A stretch of 64,000 nt of DNA from contig QANZ01055964.1 of NCBI GenBank assembly GCA_003254925.1, positions 99,646 through 163,645 of the forward strand, given 5' to 3'. Shown one piece after another: positions 10,830-23,400 of the stretch. The translations under genes and the position numbers were made by a program. The notes beneath the pieces are model-generated. The model worked only from the letters and a program-made list of their open reading frames with translations. It had not been told where the DNA came from and ran no database searches. Every line of letters begins with the position of its first letter. Positions within the stretch are counted from its first letter, which is position 1. The stretch comes from Chamaecrista fasciculata (taxonomy: Eukaryota; Streptophyta; Magnoliopsida; Fabales; Fabaceae).

Positions 10830-11484
10830 GAAGAGACCCTTTACTTCAATCCCACCAAGCCACACCCTATGATTGTTCCTGAGAAAGGAGGGAGGAGTCT
10901 CCAGTCCTTCACAACATTCTCAATCTTATCTAAATAAGGAGGTTGCGGACTCGTAACTCACTATCCAAGGGATAGATTCACTAGGTACTCCAAAGCTCTT
11001 TACCTCTTAAGTACCCTCAACTTAATAGTTAATTGTCTTAATTAATTAATTGTAAAATTAGTGACCATGTAGGAACACATTTTATTTTGGTGAAACCATT
11101 AGTTTCTATCCCACTTATCAAAGAACAACTTTCCCTTGTCTTCACTCGATTAGTGATAATTTGGTATCGTTTGCATTTAAACTTTGCACAAAAGTTCCTC
11201 GAGAAATCGACTCGAATTGCACCACTATAGTGCATTATTTCCGGTATTTTTGGCCACCTAGCGACGAGTGCAGTCAGGTGTGTGCTTACCCAATGCGCGT
11301 TTCTCAACATAATAGCACAAAAGAAAGTGCTAAGTAAAATTAATAGAACATTATTCTGTTGTGGCATGTCCAATTTATTTCCTTCTCCAAATTTCCTTAT
11401 ATCAATGTTATTGGAAAAATGTTTGGCCAAAATAAATTGTTATTGGAAAAATAATACAAGCTTTTCATCCAAATGTGTTATACG
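10830..11484. other. Intergenic spacer between solo LTR and CACTA element
   Basis: Contains a 130-codon minus-strand open frame (11038-11430) with no recognisable domain or conserved motif. I do not call it a gene. Confidence 0.45.
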
Positions 11485-12970
11485 CACTACAAAAATAGTT
11501 CAAAATAACAACTGAAGTTCCAGTTGATATTTAGCAAAATTTGGTTGCAAATACGTCAATTGCAACTGAAATCCAACCTTCCTCATTCGGTTGTTATTTT
11601 GCTGGTCGCTAATTAAGGCTGCCACCGATTTACAACCGAACACAATTTGCAACCGAACCTTTGCTATAGCTTTTCTGTTGGAGAGAATTGAAAAGGATGA
11701 AAAATAAAATAAAATTCATATTGTTTGACTGTATATGTACGGTTAGAAAGAAAGTAATCTGTTAAAATATATAAATTTGTATACAATGTATGGCACGGAA
11801 TACGAATGAACCAGTGAAAGTAGAGCTTATTTTATTCATGTTCATGTATAATGAATTTTGTTGTCTTTTCAAATGGTTTAATTATTATTAATTAATTATG
11901 AAACATCAATCGAAATAAACTATAAACTATAAAAAATATAATAGTTTGTCAACAATTTATCATATATTGGGAATTCATAAATACAATGTAATCTTTCTAT
12001 CAAACAAATAAATTACAAAGTCATTCATGGAAATCCTGCTATCAAATACAGAAAATATAAAGCATTCATGGAAATCCTCCTATCAAATATAGAAAATACA
12101 AAGTCATCCATGGAAAATACAAAGTCATCGTCCTCCAAGCTTCCAGCATCTTTTATTGTCAAAGTATTACTTCTAAACACCCCATAAAGTCTGTGCAGAG
12201 AATGAAAGGCATGTCTTTCAACCATGATATTCAGCATATTTTGCTATCTTTCCAGCAAAATCTATTAAGAAAGCAAAGTTATAAAATGATAAGTGAATCA
12301 TTAATAAGTTAAATAAAAAAAAAATGTAGAGGAAGATGAAGGAAAATGAAGAAGAAAGAATATATTGGATAAAAAATTACCTATTTTATTTGTAGCATAT
12401 CTCTGGTCTGGCCCATGTGGTAAATGAAGATAAAAGATGAAAGAAGATGAAAGACATGAAAAATGAAAGAAGATGAGAGAAGATGAAAAAAAAAGAAAGG
12501 GCAATAAGAAAAATATAAGGAAGGCTTTTGGCTTTCAGATTTAAGAGAGAGCATGGCGCCAATTCCAAAATTTTGGATGGAAATTTAAAAGTTTTAGAGG
12601 GAAGGAAATGGAATTTTAGAGGTAAAAGTTAATACATTTCATTTGGTCTCACAAACAAGAACCAAAAGAAAAAAAAATCAAGCTTATAAAAAGAAGGAAA
12701 AAGAATCACAAAGTTTTGTTTTTGTTGTAGTTTGTGGGACCCATGCAATGGCCAAACAAAAAAAATCACAATTTTCAATTGAAATATGCTAAAAATAATT
12801 ATAAATAAAATTTATAAATAATTCCCACTAACAAAACGGTTGGTGAGAGATATGAAATGCAGTAGTAAAGATAAATTAATTATTCTTTCATAATTCCAAC
12901 AACTTTTCATTTGCTTAAGTGAAATGCATCGGTTCAAAGACGGTTGGTATTCAATAACATTCTTGTAGTG
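11485..12970. mobile_element. Non-autonomous CACTA (En/Spm-type) transposon
   Basis: The left end CACTACAAAAATAG and the inverse of the right end (CACTACAAGAATG) match the CACTA superfamily termini. Subterminal 'CAACCGAA'/'GGTTG' motifs are repeated in both orientations near both ends, as expected for transposase-binding repeats. Inside are short tandem repeats at about 12017-12130 ('CATGGAAATCCT..CAAATA' units). There is no transposase. The 3-base duplication expected for this class is not intact (ACG on the left, TAT on the right), so one end may have mutated or rearranged. Confidence 0.75.
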
Positions 12971-13293
12971 TATACATTATATATATACATATATCTCCAT
13001 TTAAAAAATATTATTTGAATTATATATTTCGAGTTTAAAAATTAAGGTAAATTATACTTTGATACTCAATATTTTTAACTAAAATAAATTAATTAAATAT
13101 ATAATAAAATATACATATCACAAACAATGTTGACTTGCCGTGCTTAATAACTGCTACTTCTATATATATATATACTCAACAATGTTGCTACTACTTGCTC
13201 ATATGGTAGTGCAACTTGTTGATGCTCCGATAGTGCAACTTGTTGACTGTTGTCAGGTTAGTTTAACACCTATCACAAAAAATCTTATATTTA

Positions 13294-13779
13294 AAGATAA
13301 ATTATATATACCTTTGATATCTTATTTTATGGATCGGTTTTATTTTGGTACTCTGTTCTTTCAAAAGTAACACTCTGGTACATTGTTCTTTGCATCGTTA
13401 ACGCTTTGATACCTAAATTTATTTTTCTGTTAACTTTTGACAGCGATATCACACATAACCATTACGTGCACAGTAAAACCATCCAAATATCTATTTTCTT
13501 CTCATTTTTCACAACTCAAATGATAAAATACTCTAAAATTCTCTCACTTTGAATCTCAGTGTTTTTTACAATTTTTTAGTGTTTTAGTGTTTGAATCATG
13601 AAAAATGAGAGAAAAATTGACATTTGGGTGTTTTCGTTGTACATGTGATGGTCACGTGTGACTTTGCCGTCAAAACTTAATATAAAAATAAATTTTGGTA
13701 CCAAAGTGTTAATGACGCAAAGAATAAGGTACCAAAGTGAAACCGATCCATAGAACAGGATACCAAAATGTAATTTCCC
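13294..13779. mobile_element. MULE-like foldback MITE, divergent family 1 variant
   Basis: 486 bp flanked by a perfect 9-base duplication TTATATTTA (13285-13293 and 13780-13788). Arms carry 'TTTTGGTACTCTGTTC' and the inverse 'ACCAAAGTGAAACC' phrases. The inner region is unrelated to the other family 1 copies. Non-coding. Confidence 0.8.
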
Positions 13780-13898
13780 TTATATTTAACTATTGTTATC
13801 TTGCCATTAAAACATGACTCGATTACTCTATACCCAAAAAAATAAGACATGACTCAATTAAAGGGAACAATATATAAAAAGCTTGAGCCTCGTACAAG

Positions 13899-14380
13899 CA
13901 GTGTTGTCATAACCGAACCGGACAAAGACTCGGACAAGTATTCGGTTCACGATCGGATCGGTTGAATCGGTCGGACCGGATGTTTGGACCGGATGACGTA
14001 ATAAATAATTATTTTTAATATATTAAATATAAACCCTCTATATTTTTTTTTTTGAGTCTAAGAGATGCATTAAATCTATTATTTTATTAGATAAGTAAAA
14101 CAATTGGTAAGAGAAAACTAACAGAGCCTCATAGTTGGGATGGTAAAGGCGCTGGAGATGTGAAGAAAGGGCATGGGTTCGATCCTTACAAGGCTCAAAA
14201 CGATTTTTTGTAAAAAAAATTGAGAACCGCCGGTCCCGTCCAGCGGTTGGTTCCGGTTTTCCGGTTCTTGGCCGGTTATTTTCGGTCCAACCATCATTCC
14301 GGTTCAAATGGTTGAACCAACTCGCTTGTGTCTTCGGGTAGCGGTCCGACCGGCCGTCCGATCCGGTTTTCACATCACTG
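13899..14380. mobile_element. hAT-type MITE with 8-bp target duplication
   Basis: 482 bp, ends CAGTGTTGTCATAACCG and (inverse) CAGTGATGTGAAAACCG. It is flanked by a perfect 8-base duplication CGTACAAG (13891-13898 and 14381-14388), as made by hAT transposases. The ends are rich in 'CCGG(A/T)' and 'CGGTT' repeats. A tRNA-like segment (14124-14196) lies inside. No transposase. Confidence 0.85.
14124..14196 (+). repeat. tRNA-like 73-nt segment inside the hAT MITE
   Basis: It begins GAGCCT and ends AGGCTC, which pair like an acceptor stem. A D-arm-like 'TAGTTGGGATGGTAAAGG' and a B-box-like 'GGGTTCGATCC' follow in tRNA order at roughly tRNA spacing. T-arm pairing is imperfect and no good anticodon arm forms, so this is a tRNA relic or SINE head rather than a working tRNA gene. 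Confidence 0.45.
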
Positions 14381-14681
14381 CGTACAAGTCCTCTTACTCC
14401 AAAATAATTAGAGACATATATATGTCTTCAATTATTTTTTAGATAAATATTATGGAAAATAGAAATCTCAGTCATTATTGTATCATACTTTAAGATTTGC
14501 TACAGAAATATATACGGACTATATTAATTTAGGTTAAGAGCAAACTAACTCAAGCCACTCACCTTATATTATTTCTTTCATATACACATAATTTACAAAT
14601 AACAATCATTTAGGTCATTAAGGGCCTTGAACTTACAAACTTAATTTCTAGATCATAAATATATATATAATTAAGCCTTAA

Positions 14682-17600
14682 TTAAAAATTAAATGTGTGA
14701 ATACGCTGAGTTGGCACAGCTAACAAATGCTTTGATCTTGGCATAGAGAGTCCAAATGTCTCAGTCATGTCCAATTCACATGGTGAAATCCCATAAGGAA
14801 GCTCCCAATCAAAGCAATGAACTAATTGAGCTAAAACCAACCTAATCATACTCATACCCATTTGCATTCCGGGGCATTTCCTCCGACCCGACCCGAATGC
14901 TATCACCCGAAAATCATTGCCTTGTAATAACACATCCAAGTCCACATCATCCTTCAAGAACCTCTCTGGGTAAAACACGTCAGCATTCATATTTTCCGAC
15001 CATGTCTTAGGATCTCGTCCTATGGCCCACAAGTTGACCATGACACGTGACTTCTTCTGTATGAAGTATCCATCAACTACAACATCCTTTGTTGACTCAC
15101 GTGGGATGAATATTCCACCTGGATAGAGTCTTAAGATCTCCATAATTATCATGTTCAAGTATTTCAACTTTGGTAAGTCAGGTTCTTCCACCATTCTATC
15201 CATTCCCACAACATTTTCTAGTTCATGTTGGAGATTCTTCATCACCCTCGGATTCCTCAAGAGTTCAGATAATGCCCACTCTATTGATACTGTGGATGTT
15301 TCATAGGATGCCACGAGGAGATCTAATGCCAAAGCCTTGATGTTGTCTCTACTAATATTTATATTCCCATGGTTTTGTTGCAATAATTCATTGTTATCCA
15401 ATGATGATGATGATGATTGATGCATCAATGAGAGTAAAATGTGTATCAAGTCCCTATTATTATTAGCATTTTTTGCTAAGGTAGAAGACTCCTCATGTTC
15501 CTTTATTATCTTCTCCATTACTTCATCGATTGCTTTGCCAGTTTTCTTTAAGCGCCGAGTTAATCCCTGTAATATTCAATTGCTTCATTATATTGATTAT
15601 ATGAAACGTACACTAACATTTTTGTTTTTTTTCAAGAACAATACTACATATTTTTATCTTTTAAAGATTAAGTTGTTAACTCAGTAATTTTTCAATGTCT
15701 AAATTATTAGTTTATTCCACAAGTAAATTAAAGTGGTGTGTGAGTGTGACTCATCAATGAGCTAGCTAGTGACATACCTGAAGATCAAATGGTGCTAAAC
15801 AAGGCACATAATCTGCAAGATTAAAAGCTCCAGTCAAAGTGACAACATCTTTGAGGATTCCCTTAAGATCAAATTGGTCACTCTCACTTCTCCCAAATAT
15901 CATCTTACATATCATATCCTCTAAAACCCCACGCACCTTCACACTCACATTCACAACCTCACCATTTCTTGCTTTTTCCTCAACCCACTTCACCATTCTA
16001 CATACCTCCTGCCTCCTCATGGCACCAAAATGATCCACTTTTGAAGCACTCAATAGGTGAAGTGTGCACAATTTCTTCATGTGACGCCAATGTGAGCCAT
16101 ATTCAGAGAATACCATGTCATTGTTGAAAATGTAATGGGTGGCTTGAATTTTGGGTCGGGTCGCGAAAAACGGGTCATGGGTCTTGAGGAATAGTTGAGC
16201 AGCTTCAGGGGTTGAGACCACAATGGCTGGGACCTGTCCGAGCCGAATGGACATGATGGGTCCATGGATTTTGGCTAAAGATTGGAGCTTTCTATGTGGG
16301 AGGGTGCCCAATAAGTGCATGTTGCCAATAATGGGAAGAGCCTTGGGACCTAGCATATGGCACATATATAATTTTAGGGTAAATTACACTTTGGTACCCT
16401 GTGATTTGACCCTATTTCACTTTGGTACCCTGTGGTTTGAAACTTGACACTTTGGTACCCTGTGGTATTCTCCATTAACACTTTGGTACCCCTTGGAGCT
16501 ATTTTGTAATTTTAACCATAACAAATTTTGCAAAAATTACATATTAACCCCAAAAAATTTTCAAAAAATTACAAATAGGTCCTTGGATACATATTATATA
16601 GGGACTAAAATGAAAAATTTAAAATTTTTTTGGGGTCAATATGTAATTTTTGTAAAATTTATTATGGTTAAAATTACAAAATAGCTCCAAAGGGTACCAA
16701 AGTGTTAATGGAGAATACCACAGGGTACCAAAGTGTCAAGTTTCAAACCACAGGGTACCAAAGTGTAATTTACCCTAATTTTAAGGAGGCTATTTGGCAT
16801 TTAAATTAATATTTTACATATATAATTTTTTATATAGATGACAAAATAGGCTTTGATTCTTCTTCAAGTTGATTCGTTTAACTATATTTTTGACTCATCA
16901 AGAAATTCAACTGGGTAAGTTGGCTATGACTTGTAATTAATTTACTTTAAGCTAAAAATATTTAGAAGTAAGTTGGTTATGACTCATCAAAATAGGCTTT
17001 GATTCTTCTTCAGGTTGATTCTTTTAACTCACCTAACTTGTGAGTTAAATAAATATATTTTTGACTCATAAAAAAAATTTAACTGAGTAAGCTGGCTATG
17101 ACCTGTGATTAATTTACTTTAACCTTAAAAATGTTGTAGTGAAGAGTTCTATTTTTTGAACGCTAAGGCATTAGATATATAATGAAATATTTAGTACGTA
17201 GACACATATAAAAAGAGTAAATTAATAATTTGATCCCTGAAAGATTGAAATGTGCAATTTAGTCTTTAAAAGATCAAAACGGTTTACTAATTATTAATTC
17301 TTTTTATGGACTAAATAATATACCGTTTAAATCTTTCAGAGACTAAAAAGTATACCGTTTTAATCTTTTAGGGACTAAACTGTATATTTCAATTTTTTAA
17401 AAATTAAATTGTCTGCTCGATGATCTTTCAATGATTAAATTGTTAGCTTACTCCATATAAAAACTATACAGAAAAAATTATATCTTTGCTATAATTTTTT
17501 TTTAGTAAACTAGAGAATATAATATATAATTCAACAATTAATTATAAGCGATGAGCATAATATATAATTCTTATAACTAGAGAATACTAATCAAACAAAA

Positions 17601-18197
17601 AATGTAGTAGATTAACATAAGGGTAAAGTTAGTAAATGAATAATTAGATCCTTAAAAATTCATCAAGTTGATAATTCAATTTTTGAAAAATTAAAAATAT
17701 ACAATTTAGTCCATGAAGGAACTAAATAATATATTTCTTTTAATAATTTTTATAGATTAAAGAGTATACCATTTAGATTTTTTAGGGAATGAACTAACGA
17801 ATATATTTTTTGAATTTTTCAAAGATTAAACTATGTATTTTAATTTTTTTTAAAATTGAGTTGTGAATTTAATAATATTTTTCACAAATTAAATTGTACT
17901 CTTAAAGAGATGAAACTTTGTAAATTCAAACAATATTAATGTCAAACAATAACCATATATAACAACTACTCAATACTCATCGATCTTTACATACATTAAT
18001 GTCAATTATCAAATAACAAAATAAAATGAGAAAGTATTCATATTCGTTAGTAGGATTTTGCATATATTACCTGGTGGACGTTTTGGACCATGATTGGTGT
18101 GGTTATTTGGAGGCAAGAAGGCAGATAGAATGTATATAAATGTGAAAATTAGGATGAATGCAAGAAGAAGAATAAGAAGATATATTGTTGCAGCCAT
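14682..18197 (-). CDS. Cytochrome P450 gene D, CYP736-like (intact, three exons)
   Basis: Exons on the minus strand are 18071-18197, 15778-16349 and 14682-15566, joined by GT/AG introns in matching phases to give 527 aa. Residues 1-43 form the ER anchor and hinge (PPG split across intron 1). LPIIGN, C-helix WRHMKK, helix I VASYETST (E322-T323), ExxR as E376..R379, PERF, and [10 protein letters not shown] with the heme cysteine at about residue 464 are all present. The usual Gly before the acid-Thr pair in helix I is Ser here. Family knowledge: CYP71-clan monooxygenases use O2 and NADPH through a P450 reductase at the ER; some CYP736 enzymes hydroxylate phytoalexin precursors. The substrate of this one cannot be read from sequence. 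Intron 1 (1.7 kb) holds a MULE MITE 27 bases from exon 2. It is the only complete gene in the local P450 cluster. Confidence 0.9.
16377..16775. mobile_element. MULE-like foldback MITE, family 1 (intron 1 of P450 gene D)
   Basis: 399 bp with GGGTAAATTACACTTTGG ends and near-complete inverted arms. It is flanked by TAATTTTA on both sides (16369-16376, 16776-16783), an 8-base match rather than the 9 seen at 4276-4683. It lies 27 bases from the exon 2 acceptor of gene D. Confidence 0.85.
16842..17130. repeat. Imperfect tandem duplication, about 150-bp period, in P450 D intron 1
   Basis: 'AATAGGCTTTGATTCTTCTT' and the following 'TTTTTGACTCAT..GGCTATGAC' blocks occur twice, the second copy starting near 17000. 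Divergence between the units indicates an older duplication. Non-coding. Confidence 0.65.
17210..17900. repeat. Two degenerate foldback repeats in P450 D intron 1
   Basis: 17210-17460 and 17618-17900 both alternate 'GATCCCT(G/T)AAA..' phrases with their inverse '..TTTAGGGACTAAA'. They look like decayed members of the long-inverted-repeat element group. No target duplications could be defined. Confidence 0.5.
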
Positions 18198-18815
18198 TAT
18201 GGAATTGATTGATTTACGAGGGATGTTCTTAATTAGGGATTATATTCTTCTTCGTTGAGCTTTCATTAACGTGAGATGTGTGTGTTAATAATTTAAGAAG
18301 CCAATCAGGCTGAGTTATTAATTTTGGCAATTGGCACGATTTAATTAGTCGTTCTACTTTTAATCTAAAATAAGATCGAATTGGCAGACAAATTAAATCT
18401 CCGGTGAACCTAACTATGATCTCATTTTTGTCGCATGTTCTTATCCAAAAAAAAAAAAAAACTTAGTACATTCAAGTTCTTATTTCAGTCATGACATGAT
18501 TTTTTCAAATAAAAGAAAATGTAATAACAAAAGGATATTTATAAAAGAAAAATGTAACAAAATTCTTTAAATTATGATTGTGTTATAAAATATATGAAAT
18601 AAGAATACTCAAAGTAATGAGAAAAGTAAGAGGGGAGATATACCAACTTATTGTACATAATGAATGAATAGACTCATATTAATGTACATGGAAAACTAAA
18701 AATGATAAACACGATTACAGAGAAAACTCTAACTTCTATACATAGAGAATACCAAAAGTTAATTGTGTATATTCACAAACAATATTATTTTTAACAGATT
18801 GATATATATATATAT

Positions 18816-19064
18816 GGGTAGTCTAAGATACAAAGTTTAATTATTGACATGTGATGTAATTGCTGATGTGACATAATTATAGCCATTGATGTAATTTGAT
18901 GTTAAAAAATTATAAAAAATAATAATTTTTTAACCAATCAAAACTGTGTATTAAGTCACATCATGAGTTACATACAACTAACTCTTCCACGTGTCATTAT
19001 CTTATTAGCTCATGACTTATTGCATCCCATGTCAAGAATAAAACTTTACATCATAGACTAACCC
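18816..19064. mobile_element. Foldback MITE abutting a Helitron
   Basis: Left end GGGTAGTCTAAGATACAAAG, right end the inverse (CTTTACATCATAGACTAACCC). A related single end occurs near 48488 ('GGTTAGTCTATGATGTAA'). The central part contains inverted 'GATGTGACATAATT' motifs. Lies in the intergenic space left of OEP16-2. Superfamily not determined. Confidence 0.6.
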
Positions 19065-19067
19065 ATA

Positions 19068-19229
19068 TCTTATATTATATGGCTCCACCCATTTCTGGTC
19101 GTCCACATTTTAAAACTATAGTACAAAATTAATAATAAGAAGAAAATTATTATTTGATCCCTTCTTTTTTACTGAGTTAAAAATTTAGTCCTTCATTTAT
19201 TTTACATACATATTTGCGTGCCCGTCTAG
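19068..19229 (+). mobile_element. Mini-Helitron (plus strand, 162 bp)
   Basis: Starts TCTTATATTATATGGCTCC after a host A and ends ...GCGTGCCCGTCTAG before a host T, matching the A^TC...CTAG^T rule of Helitrons. The 5' end resembles the inverse of the right ends at 31558-31857 and about 49373-49650. It is too short for a Rep/helicase gene. The 3' hairpin is weak in this copy. Confidence 0.65.
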
Positions 19230-19504
19230 TATATATATATATATATATATGAAAGTATGTCAGGTTGATTTACCAAAAAGAAAAAGTATGTTAGGTACTT
19301 GAAAAAATATATATTTAAGTTTTGTGTGCAAAATTAAATATATTCTTATCTATTTTTTAAATAATGATTTAAAGCAATGTTGATGTTAACTTTTTTAATT
19401 TCAAATTATTTGCTACTTTTTAAGTATTTTAAAATATTGGCCACAGTACGTGCAACAATATAACTTGAACATCTGCTACAAAATTGTATCTCTACTAAAT
19501 TATA

Positions 19505-19813
19505 CTCCCTTTGGTTCTCAATATCTGATGTTTTAGAGAATCATTTTTGTTCCAAAATATCTGATGTTTTATGAATTCTAAAGGACATTAATTATTTTTG
19601 TACCATTCTACCCCTTTAAATCTAATGAGTAATAAAAGCTACAATTGACTTATGTGATTAACTAGTAGTTATTTAATAGGGATAGTTTAGTCATTCTATC
19701 TCATTTTTCTCTTCATTCTATGTGAGCTAATCATTTCCTTAATATTTGTGTAGAAACCTTAAACAATCTGTGTGTAAAAACCTTGAACACCAAATATATA
19801 AAACCGGAAGGAG
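19505..19813. mobile_element. Stowaway-like MITE
   Basis: 309 bp with ends CTCCCTTTGGTTCTCAATAT and inverse CTCCTTCCGGTTTTATATA, flanked by TA on both sides. This is the Tc1/mariner-derived Stowaway signature (CTCCCTCC-like ends, TA duplication). Confidence 0.8.
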
Positions 19814-20005
19814 TATTATAACTTTTGACCAGATACAGAATAAAGTTATAGAGTTAGAGTTCTATATATGTCTCTTTAAAAATAATTATGAAAATACAAA
19901 AGTGATTCAAATATAATACCTTTTTTTTAACAGTTAACAATTACCAATTTAAATAATAGTAATCGCCCTTTATACCATTCTGCTCACTCATTATTCATTT
20001 ATTGG

Positions 20006-20225
20006 AAGGTACGAGGCATGCTTATTTTTACATATTCATAAGTTTTAGAATATAAAATTATTTTTTTTATTTTATCATAACAAATAATAAAAATTAATAT
20101 CACATATATATGACATATTATGAATCAAAATTTATAAATTTTTAATTATTTATATATATAAATATATGTCATATCGTGTAATTTTAAAAATCCAGTGTGT
20201 ATCCGTCGTGTTAATGTCCATGGTT
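20006..20225. repeat. Family 5 dispersed repeat, copy c
   Basis: Contains the 'AAGTTTTAGAATATAAAATT' and 'ATATGTCATATCGTGTAATT' blocks of this family and ends 'GTGTTAATGTCCATGG'. Located just beyond the 3' end of OEP16-2. Confidence 0.6.
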
Positions 20226-20424
20226 CATAAATTGGAAAGGATATATAAATATATACTTTAACAGGGCAGATTCGAAGCATTTTGTGAACAAGAAAGTTAC
20301 TAATGGAAGCAAAAAAAGTTTGATAACAAGTTCATCTAAAACTGTCTGTCTGTTGAGGCACATAATAAGACAATAAAGAAAGGGTAGTAGTAGTGATTAA
20401 AATGTTAAAATCCACATGACATGA

Positions 20425-23400
20425 TCAGAAAATGTCACTGAGAAGAGAGGCAGCTGTGGAAATAGCAGCTCCAGTAATAGCAAATTGCACAATCTGTTCA
20501 TGAGATGAGTCTTCTGATGTAAGTGCAAGTGCTGCTCCTGATATTGCTCCCGCAACTGCACTGTTTTTCTGCAGAGACAGAAAAATGATACAGGAGTTAA
20601 CAAATTCATAAATATCTAATTTGCACTCTTTAATCTTTCAAAGTTGTGAAACTAATGCATTTTAGTTCTTTTCACCCCAAGTTAGGACTTAAGAAACTAG
20701 GCTGTATTACTTCCATAACTATTAAGGACTAAAGTGTGTAAATTAAAGACTAAACTATTAACTCCTTTCAAAGACCAAATTGTATGTTTAAAATGGATTC
20801 AGATACTCTAAGAAAGAGAGGTAAAGTACTTAAAATGGGAGAGAAATGTGAAGAGAAAAGGAGATATCAGTATATAAGCCCAGATATTTGAATAATTTTT
20901 TGTAAAATGTTCGGTAAAAGTACTTTTTTGGTCTTTAAACTTTACATTAACTGTCAATTTCATCCCTAATCTTTTTTTGTGGTCAATTTCCTCCATAATG
21001 TTTTACATTTTGATCAATTTTATTCTTTGACTAACTCAGGGGACCAAAATATGAAACATTGGGGACGAAGTTGACAGTTGGTGTAAAATTTAGGGACCAA
21101 AAAGGTGCTTTTGCCTAAAATTTTCCCACTGAAGAAGTGAAGCTACATGTACATAGGCGACCAAGTTAATGAATATGATACGAACTTAAAAAAAAAAAAA
21201 AAAGCTTTAGATATTATGCAAGTAGGAAGATTTAACATTTGTCTTTACCCAATCATGACCTCCACGAGCCTCCTTCAAACCATATGTGAGGCCTGAATAA
21301 ATTCCTACAGTCAAACCTGCATTTTGTGAGAAGCATTTGTTAAGGCTCACATTGTCAACATTGCCATTCACCCAATACACAATCTTCACAAAACATGAGA
21401 AATATTTAAACAAAAAAAGTGAACTTTGTTTCAAAATATAATTTCATTCATGACTAAAAACAATCACTAATTAATCATCAGTATATGTTCGTAGAAGCGT
21501 AATGTGTATACAGATTTAGTAAATGTATAATTATTACCCCATTGTAAGGCCTCTTTTCCAGTGTTTTTCACCTGGTCAAAAGAATAAAGGCAGTACTGAT
21601 TAATATAAGTAAAATAGAAATCCATACAACAAAAAGATTGGCAGAGGAGTTAACTGTAATACAGTTTAGGCAATTACTATAATATGTCATTATAAAAACT
21701 CACCATGGCCTCAAGGGATTTACTGCTGGTCTCTCCTGCATTCACAAAACAATAATTAATCACACAAACTCATTATCACAAATGAACTGACTCCATTCTT
21801 TCCTACCTTTAATTTGTTCATTATTTGACAGTATTCACACTTCATACAAGAGAAAGCACACCAATGGCTGATTAATTAAGAAATTAAGTCAAAACCTCAT
21901 TTTTGTCCTATGTAGATTCCATTTTAGTCCTTAAACTTTTTTCTATTTTGTTTAGGTCCTCAAATATTTTTATTTGTTCCACCGTTACTCTAAAACATGA
22001 TTCATTATTTTTTTTATCTTTATCTTTGAACTAGACAAGTTATATAAACGATTTCTCTCTTATTCAAAGAAATCAAAATCTTCGTTTTTAACGAAAATAT
22101 AATCTCAAATTTACCTCAATTTTTTATTGAGAAAATATTTTTTGTCTTTCTTTATACCAACTCACTCACTTATTAGGATACCTATAAGAGATGTATAGAC
22201 AACCACATAAACAAGAGGAAATGACTAGTGGTATAACAAATAAGAAAGATTAAGGACAAAAACAGAACAAAAATAAAATTTGAAGACTAAATTAGAATCC
22301 ACCATATAGTTTGAGGACCAAATTAAAATGAAATTTTGACCAAAGATTATTATAAAACTGCAGGGATGGTAACATAGATTACCTCTGAGACCAGGAAGGC
22401 GATTTTTCTTGGCGCCAGTTGAAACTTCTGGTGGCAGAGCACTATGATTATCAAACCCTGTGCCTGTAAAATACATATACACCGCCCAATCTCAAATCTA
22501 ACTCCACACCAGTTCTCTTCGTCATTGAAGATGTAATTAATTAATAGGCAAAGGTAAATTTTTGGTTCAATAACTTTTGAACATATCTCAATTTGATCTC
22601 ATATCTTTTACTCAGGTTTGCAAATTTGGTCCTATGTTACACTTTTAGTTTTATATCTTTGAATCAGGTTGCAGAATTAGTCTCATCTTTTATTGAAGTT
22701 GCAGATTTGGTCCCATATTACACTTTTGATTTCATATTTTTTTATGAGGTTGCACAATTAATCAGTTAATCTCATATCTTTTGGTCAGCATGCATAATTG
22801 ATTTCATATGTGAAATTGAGGTGTAACTTTTTGCAAAGATATGATGAATTCTGTAATATAGGACCAAATTTAAACTTTAGCAAAAGATATAAGACAAAAA
22901 ATGTAACATAAAAAGTTATGAGACCAAATTAAAACCATTGCATAAATTATGGGACCATAAGTGCACTTTGACCTAATTAATACTTAAAAACATAGTTGAA
23001 AAAATCGGACCGGACCGGCCGGTTCAACCGGTGAACCGGATACCAATCCGGTCCAGAAAAATTAAAATACCGGCCTACAGTTGACCCGGTGTTGAACCGG
23101 GTTAAATCGCCTGAAACCGGCCGGTTAAACCGGGAACCGGAAACCGGTTGACCTGGAAATATATGAAAAAATTAAAAAAAAAATAAAATTAAATTAAATA
23201 TTTGACACTTATTATATGTGATGGACATATGTTATTTTAATTTTTACTTTAAATTTAAATTATTGTAATATATCAATATCTATTTGATGAACCGTGAATT
23301 GGTTTGACCCGACAAATTTTGCAAAAATTACATATTGACCCTAAAAAAATTGCTAAAAAGTACAAATTGGTCCCTGGATACATATTATCTAGGGACTAAA

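Noticed and set aside
11038..11430. 130-codon minus-strand frame between the solo LTR and the CACTA element
   Set aside because: No motif or family resemblance, AT-rich flanks, probably chance.
12301..12568. Minus-strand frames rich in Phe and Ser
   Set aside because: Translation of GAA-rich CACTA interior sequence, not a membrane protein gene.
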